DNA from: Kozakia baliensis
GTDB taxonomy: Bacteria > Pseudomonadota > Alphaproteobacteria > Acetobacterales > Acetobacteraceae
Assembly (NCBI RefSeq): GCF_001787335.1
Contig: NZ_CP014674.1
Location: 752,501-816,500 of the forward strand
DNA: 64,000 bases
Direction: 5' to 3'
The notes below the pieces were generated by a model that did no database searches, was not told the origin of the DNA, and saw only the letters and a list, made by a program, of their open reading frames with translations. The translations under genes and the position numbers were made by a program. This document shows positions 57,732-64,000 of the stretch, piece by piece (position 1 is the stretch's first letter; each line of letters begins with the position of its first letter).

Positions 57732-58973
57732 ATGGTTTTGCGAGCGTTGTTCGGCATCGTGGTTCTGCTCGCAATCGGCGTGCTGTGTTCCAATAATCGT
57801 CGCGCCATCAATCCGCGCCAAATCGGCATCGCGCTGGCGCTGCAAATCGCAATCGGCGGATTGACGCTGTTCGTCCCGCTAAGCCGCATGTTGTTCGGCG
57901 CTTTGGCCAATGGTGTGGGGCAAATTCTCGCTTATGGCCATGAAGGAAGCGCCTTTCTTTTCGGCGGTCTGGTCAGCCCCAAGATGAACGCGGTCTTCGG
58001 CGGGGAAGGCTTCGTGTTCGCGCTTCAGGTTCTTCCCGCCATCATCTACGTTTCGGCGCTGATGGGCGTGCTCTATCATTTTGGGATCATGCAGGCTCTA
58101 GCGCGGCTGATCGGCGGTTTGCTGCATCGCCTTTTGGGCACGACGGCGATCGAATCCTTCTCTGCCGCCATGACGATATTCCTCGGCCAGAGCGAAATGC
58201 CCGTCGCGTTGCGTCCGTATCTCAAGGAGATCGGTGAGGCCGAGCTTTTCACCATCATGTGCTCCGGCACCGCTTCCATCGCGGGCTCCGTGCTGGCCGG
58301 ATATGCCGGTCTCGGCGTGCCGATGTCCTATTTATTGGCAGCTTCTTTCATGGCGATCCCCGGTGGATTGCTATTCGCTAAAATTCTCTGGCCCACGCCT
58401 GGGGAAATCGCTGCGACGCACGCCCCGATGCCGCGCGCCGAACTCCACACCACCAGCATGTTCGACGCCATCGCGGACGGTGCGATGAGCGGCGCGCGCG
58501 TTGCCGTGGCGGTTGCGGCCATGCTCGTGGCCTTTATCGGTCTCACCGCATTGCTCGACGGTCTTACGCACGGTTTCGGCATGTGGTTCAGCTTTCAAAA
58601 CTGGGGGCTGCAAACCTTCCTTGGAATCATCATGGCGCCCATCGCCTGGATTATCGGCGTGCCATGGGCGGATTGCATGGTCGCAGGCGGCTTTATCGGG
58701 CAGAAAATCGCCTTTAACGAATTCGTCGCCTATGTCGGGCTTTCCCCCATGATCCATGCGCATACGCTTTCCGCGCGCACCATCGCCATCCTTTCCTTCG
58801 CCCTATGCGGCTTCTCCAATTTCTCCAGCATCGGTATTCTTATCGGTGCGTTCGGAAGCATCGTGCCCGAACGCCGCGCCATGATCGCGCGCGTGGCGCT
58901 GCGCTGCGTCATCGCCGGTTCTTTATCCAATTTCATGAGTGCGACCATCGCCGGACTCTTTATCGCGCTGTAA
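57732..58973 (+). CDS. CNT-family concentrative nucleoside transporter
   Basis: 413 aa, about 10-12 membrane helices. The family signature GQSEMPVALRPYLKEI holds the conserved nucleoside-contact residues, and FALCGFSNFSSIGILIGAFG near the C-terminus is also diagnostic. NupC-type carriers import nucleosides with H+ or Na+. GAAGGGG lies about 8 nt before ATG 57732. It is divergent from the glutathione peroxidase gene. The purine enzyme amn is elsewhere in the window, so a nucleoside salvage theme is possible but not shown. Confidence 0.9.
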   Translation: MVLRALFGIVVLLAIGVLCSNNRRAINPRQIGIALALQIAIGGLTLFVPLSRMLFGALANGVGQILAYGHEGSAFLFGGLVSPKMNAVFGGEGFVFALQVLPAIIYVSALMGVLYHFGIMQALARLIGGLLHRLLGTTAIESFSAAMTIFLGQSEMPVALRPYLKEIGEAELFTIMCSGTASIAGSVLAGYAGLGVPMSYLLAASFMAIPGGLLFAKILWPTPGEIAATHAPMPRAELHTTSMFDAIADGAMSGARVAVAVAAMLVAFIGLTALLDGLTHGFGMWFSFQNWGLQTFLGIIMAPIAWIIGVPWADCMVAGGFIGQKIAFNEFVAYVGLSPMIHAHTLSARTIAILSFALCGFSNFSSIGILIGAFGSIVPERRAMIARVALRCVIAGSLSNFMSATIAGLFIAL

Positions 58974-58993
58974 TTTCAAGAGATGATGGCGGC

Positions 58994-59926
58994 ATGCACG
59001 AAGGCCCATTTGACCGCCGGATAGAAGAACTCGTCGATTCGATTCCCGAATCCCTCGATCTGCGCCGTTTCTACCCGCATCCGGAAGATCGTCCTCTCGC
59101 GGGCAAGCCTTTGCCGGAGCGTCCGCTCCATTTGCGTCTTTACGCCTGCGAATGGGCCGCGACGGTCATTCTCCTGGTTTGCGGGATTTGCAGCAACGTG
59201 GCCATCGGTTCGCCGCTTAGCCCCGTCGCCAGAGCGCTTTCCGCTCATCCTGCCTTCATCTCCGCGTCGGAAGGTTTCCTCTTCGGCTTCAGTTCGACAC
59301 TTGCCGCGTTTTCACCTTTCGGTCGCGTTAGCGGCGCGCATGTCAGCCCTTCGGTCAGCGTCGCCTTCATGTTGGGCAAACGCTTCGCGCCGCTCGATAC
59401 GTTCTGCTACGTCATGGTGCAGCTTTTCGGCGCGGTATGCGGGACGGGGCTGGTCGCGTTGAGCGGATGGATCTGGCCAAGCTGGGGCGCATGGTGCCGC
59501 GCCGATTTCTTCGCCGCGACTTTCCCGGACAAACTCGCCCCCGCTTGGTGGGCCGCAGTGGGGGAGGCAGCGACCACCGCCATCCTAATCGGACTTTTGC
59601 TCTATACCGGCGCGAAGCCCGCCTTGCGCCGCTTCACGCCTTGGCTCGCCGGGCCGCTTTTTTTTCTCCTCAACCCGTTCGAAGCGTGGCTTTCGGGTGA
59701 TAGCACCAATCTCGCCCGCAGTTTCGGCCCAGCCATTTTCGCCCATACATGGCAGGATTTTTGGGTCTACGTGATCGGCCCTTTCTGTGGTGTGGCGATC
59801 ATGCTGGCGCTCATTAAGGCGGAAGTGTTCGGCGTCGTGCATTTGCATGAAGCCCGCCGAGCCTATTTCGGTCATGATGGGCGGGCGCCTTATCTTTTCC
59901 GTTGGGGGCGCCGCAAAGCCCTATAG
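58994..59926 (+). CDS. Aquaporin-family (MIP) protein with altered NPA boxes
   Basis: 310 aa. It has a 45-residue hydrophilic N-terminal extension (MHEGPFDRRIEELVDS) and six membrane helices in the MIP pattern. The two selectivity boxes differ from the standard NPA: SGAHVSPSVSV has S118-P119-S120, and STNLARSFGPAIF has N239-L240-A241. The adjacent Arg (R242), part of the aromatic/Arg filter, remains. Transported substance is unknown; a solute other than water or glycerol is possible. It lies 20 nt after the nucleoside transporter gene. Confidence 0.8.
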   Translation: MHEGPFDRRIEELVDSIPESLDLRRFYPHPEDRPLAGKPLPERPLHLRLYACEWAATVILLVCGICSNVAIGSPLSPVARALSAHPAFISASEGFLFGFSSTLAAFSPFGRVSGAHVSPSVSVAFMLGKRFAPLDTFCYVMVQLFGAVCGTGLVALSGWIWPSWGAWCRADFFAATFPDKLAPAWWAAVGEAATTAILIGLLLYTGAKPALRRFTPWLAGPLFFLLNPFEAWLSGDSTNLARSFGPAIFAHTWQDFWVYVIGPFCGVAIMLALIKAEVFGVVHLHEARRAYFGHDGRAPYLFRWGRRKAL

Positions 59927-59973
59927 CCGTCACGCTTGCGCGACGAGAGTAATCTTTTCGCAAAGGCTGGCGT

Positions 59974-60011
59974 TGCGACGCCGTCTCGTCGCATCGGGCG
60001 TATCGAGACGG
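59974..60011 (+). promoter_or_regulatory. Mutually exclusive hairpins upstream of the acetoin reductase-like gene
   Basis: Hairpin A pairs TGCGACG (59974-59980) with CGTCGCA (59987-59993), loop CCGTCT. Hairpin B pairs CCGTCTCG (59981-59988) with CGAGACGG (60004-60011). They share bases and cannot coexist. The last bases of hairpin B touch GGAGAAAAG, the ribosome binding site, so B could limit translation. It is a candidate RNA switch; the ligand or trigger is unknown. Confidence 0.4.
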
Positions 60012-60022
60012 GAGAAAAGATT

Positions 60023-60802
60023 ATGTCGCTTGCCGGAAAAATCGCAATCGTTACGGGAGCCGCTCAGGGAATAGGACGCGGAATCGCGCTCCGATTGGCC
60101 CAGGATGGAGCCGACCTTGCCCTGATCGACCTCAAACACGACCAACTTGAAGCCGTAGCGAACGAAATTCGCCAAAGCGGACGCAAGGCGCTCGCCCTGA
60201 CCGCCGATATCGGAGACCGCGAGCAGGTCTTTTCCGCCGTCAAACGGGTCGAGAGCGAACTTGGCGGTCTCGATATCATCGTCAACAACGCTGGAATCGC
60301 CCAGGTCAAACAATTACTGGCCGTGCGCGAGGCCGATCTGGAGCGAATTTTCCGCATCAACATCAACGGCGTGTTGTGGGGCTTGCAAGCCGCTGCCGAA
60401 AGCTTCCGTGCGCGTGACGTCAAAGGGAAGATCATCAACGCATGCTCCATCGCCGGGCATGAAGCCTATGGATTGCTTGGGGTCTATTCCGCGACGAAAT
60501 TCGCTGTGCGCGCCCTGACGCAGGCCGCCGCCAAGGAGTTGGCTTCCTCGAAAATCACGGTAAACGCTTATTGTCCCGGTGTGGTCGGCACCGACATGTG
60601 GGTGGAGATCGACCAGCGCATGGCTGAGGAAACCGGCGCGGAAATCGGCGCAACCTATAAGAAATACGTCGAAGGCATCGCGCTGGGACGGGCCGAAACG
60701 CCGCAGGACGTCGCTGGCTTCGTGTCCTATCTGGCCGGCGAGGACTCCGATTACATGACCGGACAATCCGTCCTGATCGATGGTGGGTTGGTTTACCGCT
60801 AA
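60023..60802 (+). CDS. SDR oxidoreductase, acetoin (diacetyl) reductase / 2,3-butanediol dehydrogenase-like
   Basis: 259 aa. The cofactor motif is TGAAQGIGRGIALRL, NNAG is present, and the active-site YSATKFAVRALT holds the catalytic Tyr and Lys. The whole matches Klebsiella BudC-type meso-2,3-butanediol dehydrogenases (INACSIAGHE, GYCPG-like AYCPGVVGTDMW, DYMTGQSVLIDGG). It is cytosolic and probably NADH-dependent. GGGAGAAAAG before ATG 60023 gives a good start. Acetoin metabolism is common in acetic acid bacteria; other polyol substrates cannot be excluded. Confidence 0.85.
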   Translation: MSLAGKIAIVTGAAQGIGRGIALRLAQDGADLALIDLKHDQLEAVANEIRQSGRKALALTADIGDREQVFSAVKRVESELGGLDIIVNNAGIAQVKQLLAVREADLERIFRININGVLWGLQAAAESFRARDVKGKIINACSIAGHEAYGLLGVYSATKFAVRALTQAAAKELASSKITVNAYCPGVVGTDMWVEIDQRMAEETGAEIGATYKKYVEGIALGRAETPQDVAGFVSYLAGEDSDYMTGQSVLIDGGLVYR

Positions 60803-61560
60803 GCCGCTTCTTCCTCTGCCGAAACCATCGTGGGCCACGTTTTCGCCGTGCTCTCATCATGAGCATGGCGGATCAACATGGCTTGCGTGGTCGGCATCTC
60901 GATCACGCGCTCGGGTTTGTCGCTCAGAAATTCCGAGAATGCGCGAGAGACGCCGTCGATGATCGAATGATCGTGGGTTAGAATAATCCCGCCCGAAACC
61001 ATGCGGGGGTAGAAGAATTTCAGCCCTTCCAACGTCGCGTCGTATAAATCGACGTCCAGATGCACGAAGCTGAAACGCAAATTTTCCAGCCCGACCGTTG
61101 TTTCGGGGAAAAAGCCTGAGTGAAAATGAACGTTGTTGTATCCGGCGAGCAATTTCTCGACCTGCGGCAACGTGCCCCTGAATTGCCCGGCTTCGAACAC
61201 GCTCACCTCGCGGTCGGTCGGCTCGGGAAGCCCTGCGAAAGTATCGAACAGATGAAGCGGGCGATCACCCTTCACGGCGCAGATGAGCGCCGCCGAGGCT
61301 CCCCGATAAACGCCGAATTCCGCTATCGCGCCGGGTAATGCGGCCTGGGCGTTCGCCAACTCGTGCAAGGTGAAGGCTTCATCGCTGCTCAGAAGAGAGT
61401 CCGCGCTTCGGGCGGCGTCTCGCAGGCGCTGCAACGTAGTCTGCTTCTTATGGCCGGAGAGAAGCCGCATCTGTAAGGAACTTTGTAAGCCGAATGTCAT
61501 GGCGCGGGCGATTTTGTTGCCGCCGATGAAGCGGCGCATGGTCTCGTTACGCATCCACAT
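60799..61560 (-). CDS. TylF/MycF-related class I SAM methyltransferase
   Basis: 253 aa. The SAM-binding start is GAIAEFGVYRGASA, followed by LFDTFAGLPEPT, FVHLDVDLYDATL and GGIILTHDH, which is the TylF/MycF O-methyltransferase pattern. Known members methylate sugars of macrolides and other glycosides. No antibiotic cluster is seen here; a surface sugar is a plausible acceptor. The stop codon overlaps the stop of the convergent SDR gene. Start at ATG 61560 or ATG 61554. Confidence 0.8.
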   Translation of the reverse strand: MWMRNETMRRFIGGNKIARAMTFGLQSSLQMRLLSGHKKQTTLQRLRDAARSADSLLSSDEAFTLHELANAQAALPGAIAEFGVYRGASAALICAVKGDRPLHLFDTFAGLPEPTDREVSVFEAGQFRGTLPQVEKLLAGYNNVHFHSGFFPETTVGLENLRFSFVHLDVDLYDATLEGLKFFYPRMVSGGIILTHDHSIIDGVSRAFSEFLSDKPERVIEMPTTQAMLIRHAHDESTAKTWPTMVSAEEEAA

Positions 61561-61590
61561 TCGCCAATAATCCTTTTCTGCCGCGCCCGC

Positions 61591-62550
61591 TTATTCCGTG
61601 GCGGGAGGCCGATCGAGCAAGAGGTCGCGTGCTCGCGCCGGGTCAAAATCACCGGCGAGGAGGCCCGTCACAGTCTCGACGATCGGCATGTCCACGCCAT
61701 GCCGTTGTGCGAGACGCAGCAAGGCGGGCGCGGTGGCGACGCCCTCCGCCACAGTGCTTCTGTGACGAAGAATGTCTGCAAGGTTCTCACCCGTCCCTAA
61801 AGCCAGACCGAGGCTATAGTTCCGGGAACCGCGCCCAGTACACGTTAAAATCAGGTCACCCAGCCCGCTTAACCCCGAAATCGTCGTCGCTCTTCCGCCC
61901 ATCGCTGCCGAAAGACGCCCGATCTCGGCAATGGCGCGCGTAATCAATGCCGCACGCGCGTTCTCGCCCAACCCCGCGCCAATGGCGATGCCCGCGCCGA
62001 TGGCGATGACGTTTTTCGCCGCGCTGGCGATCTGCACGCCTAGAGGGTCGTCGCTGGCATAGAGCCGGAAAGCCGGCGTCGAAAGCAAACCGACGAAAGC
62101 GCGCGCCTGGTCCAGATCCTCTGCCGCCACCGTTGCTGCGGCGGGCAAGCCTTGGGCAACCTCGATCGCGAAATTCGGCCCGGATAAAACGCCCCGCGCC
62201 CGGTGTGGCTGCGTTTCGGCCAGCATGGTCAGCGGCAGGGCCGAACTGTCATGCTCCAGGCCTTTGCAACAGGCGATCAACGGAGAATTTCCCCGTAATT
62301 TCTCGCCCATCGTGCGGAGCGTCTGCACCGGCACAACCATCAATGTCAGATCGGCATCTTCCGGCATTTCGCCAGTGATCGTCACATTTTCCGGCAATTC
62401 CACATCCGGCAAGCGCGGCAGGCGGCGCGTGCCCGGCGGCACGGGCGTGCGCATCCAAAGCGTGACATCCGCCCCGGCACGCGCGCTGGAACATGCCAAA
62501 GCCGTTCCCCATGCACCCGCGCCGATGACGGCGATTTTAGGAGCGGCCAT
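61591..62550 (-). CDS. gpsA: Glycerol-3-phosphate dehydrogenase [NAD(P)+]
   Basis: 319 aa. GpsA reduces dihydroxyacetone phosphate to glycerol-3-phosphate for phospholipid synthesis. The NAD(P) motif is GAGAWGTALA; the substrate region has GLSGLGDLILTCTGRGSRNY and the catalytic Lys lies in ASAAKNVIAIGAGI. It is the biosynthetic counterpart of the catabolic glpD at 30337-31899. It follows rlmJ directly (0 nt gap), and they are likely co-transcribed with tsaD. Confidence 0.95.
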   Translation of the reverse strand: MAAPKIAVIGAGAWGTALACSSARAGADVTLWMRTPVPPGTRRLPRLPDVELPENVTITGEMPEDADLTLMVVPVQTLRTMGEKLRGNSPLIACCKGLEHDSSALPLTMLAETQPHRARGVLSGPNFAIEVAQGLPAAATVAAEDLDQARAFVGLLSTPAFRLYASDDPLGVQIASAAKNVIAIGAGIAIGAGLGENARAALITRAIAEIGRLSAAMGGRATTISGLSGLGDLILTCTGRGSRNYSLGLALGTGENLADILRHRSTVAEGVATAPALLRLAQRHGVDMPIVETVTGLLAGDFDPARARDLLLDRPPATE

Positions 62551-63378
62551 TTATTCCTCCACCAACCATGAAACATGGGTCTCCGCCGCGCCGTCGCGGT
62601 CGAGGGCAGGGCGCATTGCTCCCAAAAGTTCCTCTGCCTGCTTCTCGAAACCGTAAGGCGGAGCTGCGATCAAAAGCCCGCAGCCATTCAATTGGCCAGG
62701 GTCCAGCGGCGGGCGCAGCGTGAATTCGCAAGCCAGAAGCGCGCGCAATCCGCTATCGCGCAGTTGGTTGTGAAACGCGCGCACTGGCGTGCGATGCTTG
62801 ATTGGATACCACGCCGCCACCATGCCGGTGGTGAAGCGCCGGCGCGATTCCACGATGGCCTGCGCCAGATGCGCGAACTCGTCCGGCTGCTCGAAAGGCG
62901 GATCGATCAATACCAGCCCGCGCTTTTGCTCTTTCGGCGGCAGTAATGCGCGCAACGCCGCATAAGCATCGCGATGATGAACCGAAACCTGCGCATTATC
63001 GCGAAACAGGCGACGCAAAATACGCACGTCCTCAGGATGCAGTTCGCAGCAGACCAGTTGATCCTGTGCGCGAAGCTGAGACGCTACGATCAGCGGCGAT
63101 CCGGGATAACGCCCCGGCGCGCCGAGATCGCGTATGATTGTCAGATAATCCTTCAGCGCTTCGGGCGGATCATCCAACAACCTGCCGATTCCATCGCGCC
63201 ATTCCTGTGTCTTGTTCGCTTCCAACCCGGCCAGATCATACGCGCCGCATCCCGCATGGGTGTCGAGCACGTAAAACCCTGTCGATTTGCGCTGTAAATG
63301 GCGGATCAGCGCCAACAGCAGCGCATGTTTCATCACATCGGCGAAATTTCCGGCGTGATAGGCGTGACGGTAGTTCAT
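62551..63378 (-). CDS. rlmJ: 23S rRNA (adenine(2030)-N6)-methyltransferase
   Basis: 275 aa. RlmJ methylates A2030 of 23S rRNA. The N-terminal MNYRHAYHAGNFADVMKHAL is highly characteristic, as are the VLDTHAGCGAYDLAG SAM segment and the DPPF catalytic motif (VLIDPPFEQPDE). The start ATG 63378 overlaps the tsaD stop (ATGA). The family is widely conserved; no anomalies were seen. Confidence 0.95.
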   Translation of the reverse strand: MNYRHAYHAGNFADVMKHALLLALIRHLQRKSTGFYVLDTHAGCGAYDLAGLEANKTQEWRDGIGRLLDDPPEALKDYLTIIRDLGAPGRYPGSPLIVASQLRAQDQLVCCELHPEDVRILRRLFRDNAQVSVHHRDAYAALRALLPPKEQKRGLVLIDPPFEQPDEFAHLAQAIVESRRRFTTGMVAAWYPIKHRTPVRAFHNQLRDSGLRALLACEFTLRPPLDPGQLNGCGLLIAAPPYGFEKQAEELLGAMRPALDRDGAAETHVSWLVEE

Positions 63379-64000
63379 GGCGCCTGCACCTCCGCCAATG
63401 GCCAGCGGGGGCGGGGTGCAATCGGGATGTCGTCCGGTGCATCGAGGTTCTTATCGGCGCGCGCCTTGAGCGTTTCGAGCGCGGCCCAGCCGACCATCAC
63501 GGCGTTGTCCGTGCATAGTCGAAGCGGCGGGGCGACGAAGGGCAGATGATGTGCCGCTGCCACGGCTTCCAGCCTTGCGCGCAATTCGCCATTGGCGGCC
63601 ACGCCACCCGCGACGACAATGCAGGTGGCGTCTGGAAGCATCGCGAGCGCATGTTCGGCCCGATCCGCCATGATATCGGCCACGCAACGTTGGAAGCTCG
63701 CCGCGATGTCGGCGGCCACTTGGCGGGGGAGTGCTTCCTGCCCGTAAGGCGCAATCTGCCGCGCCACCGCGGTTTTTAAGCCGGAAAACGAAAAATCGCA
63801 TCCTTCACGCCCCAACAACGGGCGTGGCAGATCGACAGCGCGCGGGTCACCTTCCTTCGCCAGTTTTTCCAACGCGGGTCCGCCGGGCCAGCCGAGGCCG
63901 AGAAGCTTCGCCACCTTGTCGAACGCTTCACCTGCCGCATCGTCGATCGTGCCGCCGAGCCGTTCATAACGCCCGACCCCGCGCACGGCGACGCATTGGC
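63375..64000 (-). CDS. tsaD: tRNA threonylcarbamoyladenosine (t6A) synthase TsaD, C-terminal part
   Basis: The frame continues past the right edge; the 208 codons seen are the C-terminal two thirds. TsaD transfers threonylcarbamoyl to A37 of ANN-reading tRNAs. Visible motifs are VAVRGVGRYERLGGTIDDAAGEAFDK, the FSFSGLKTAV strand and GGVAANGELRARL, all typical of the ASKHA-fold family. The N-terminal metal ligands (HxxxH) lie outside the window. It precedes rlmJ and gpsA with coupled ends. Confidence 0.93.
   Translation of the reverse strand, partial: QCVAVRGVGRYERLGGTIDDAAGEAFDKVAKLLGLGWPGGPALEKLAKEGDPRAVDLPRPLLGREGCDFSFSGLKTAVARQIAPYGQEALPRQVAADIAASFQRCVADIMADRAEHALAMLPDATCIVVAGGVAANGELRARLEAVAAAHHLPFVAPPLRLCTDNAVMVGWAALETLKARADKNLDAPDDIPIAPRPRWPLAEVQAP

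Overview
The window is a continuous piece of chromosome from an alphaproteobacterium, most likely an acetic acid bacterium (Acetobacteraceae). This is inferred from moderate-to-high GC, the order yidC-yihA-argB-dapD-dapE-truA-fmt-def, a gltD-gltB order, a glpR-glpD-glpF-glpK cluster, a PmtA-type phospholipid methyltransferase, DUF1150 next to a small heat shock gene, and gltD/PmtA/UvrB-type proteins with an alphaproteobacterial look. Genus cannot be fixed from the sequence alone. Coding density is high, overlapping ATGA/GTGA start-stop junctions are common, and GTG/TTG starts are frequent. No insertion sequence, prophage, integrase, CRISPR array or rRNA is visible; there is one tRNA gene, tRNA-Leu(CAG).

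Layout. 1-8 kb: end of yidC, then yihA, argB, a degenerate GGDEF protein, lysine/diaminopimelate genes dapD-dapE, a membrane protein, and a reverse block def-fmt-truA (translation initiation and tRNA modification). 8-9.4 kb: a heat-shock unit (small Hsp20, DUF1150, RidA) with a likely sigma-32 promoter and a hairpin that resembles a ROSE RNA thermometer. 9.4-13 kb: LPS block kdsD-lptC-lptA-lptB (reverse). 13-21 kb: RNase D, tRNA-Leu, an NDUFA9-like protein and glutamate synthase gltD-gltB. 21-26 kb: AMP nucleosidase, oligoendopeptidase F, an ABC1/UbiB-like kinase. 26-33 kb: a Gln-rich small protein, a two-lobed retropepsin-like lipoprotein and the glycerol regulon glpR-glpD-glpF-glpK with GlpR-type operators.

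33-38 kb: uvrB, an aldose epimerase, greB, gshB and PmtA. 38.8-41.1 kb: the most unusual locus, a cytochrome oxidase subunit I-like protein that keeps the two low-spin haem histidines but has lost most of the binuclear-centre ligands, translationally coupled to ctaB (haem O synthase) and a 36-residue membrane peptide. 41-47.5 kb: a Tim44-domain protein, TldE/PmbA, an M16 protease, threonine synthase, an MRJP/yellow-like secreted protein and a small hypothetical protein. 47.7-57 kb: a TPR-glycosyltransferase-like protein, then glnD, mutS and murJ in reverse, and a DUF4112 protein. 57-64 kb: glutathione peroxidase, a CNT nucleoside transporter, an aquaporin relative with altered NPA boxes, an acetoin reductase-like SDR, a TylF-like methyltransferase and the reverse chain tsaD(partial)-rlmJ-gpsA.

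Most genes are core housekeeping. The regulatory signals with the best sequence support are the Hsp20 leader, the GlpR operators and several hairpin terminators. Function calls rest on motifs read by eye; no alignments or database searches were run.
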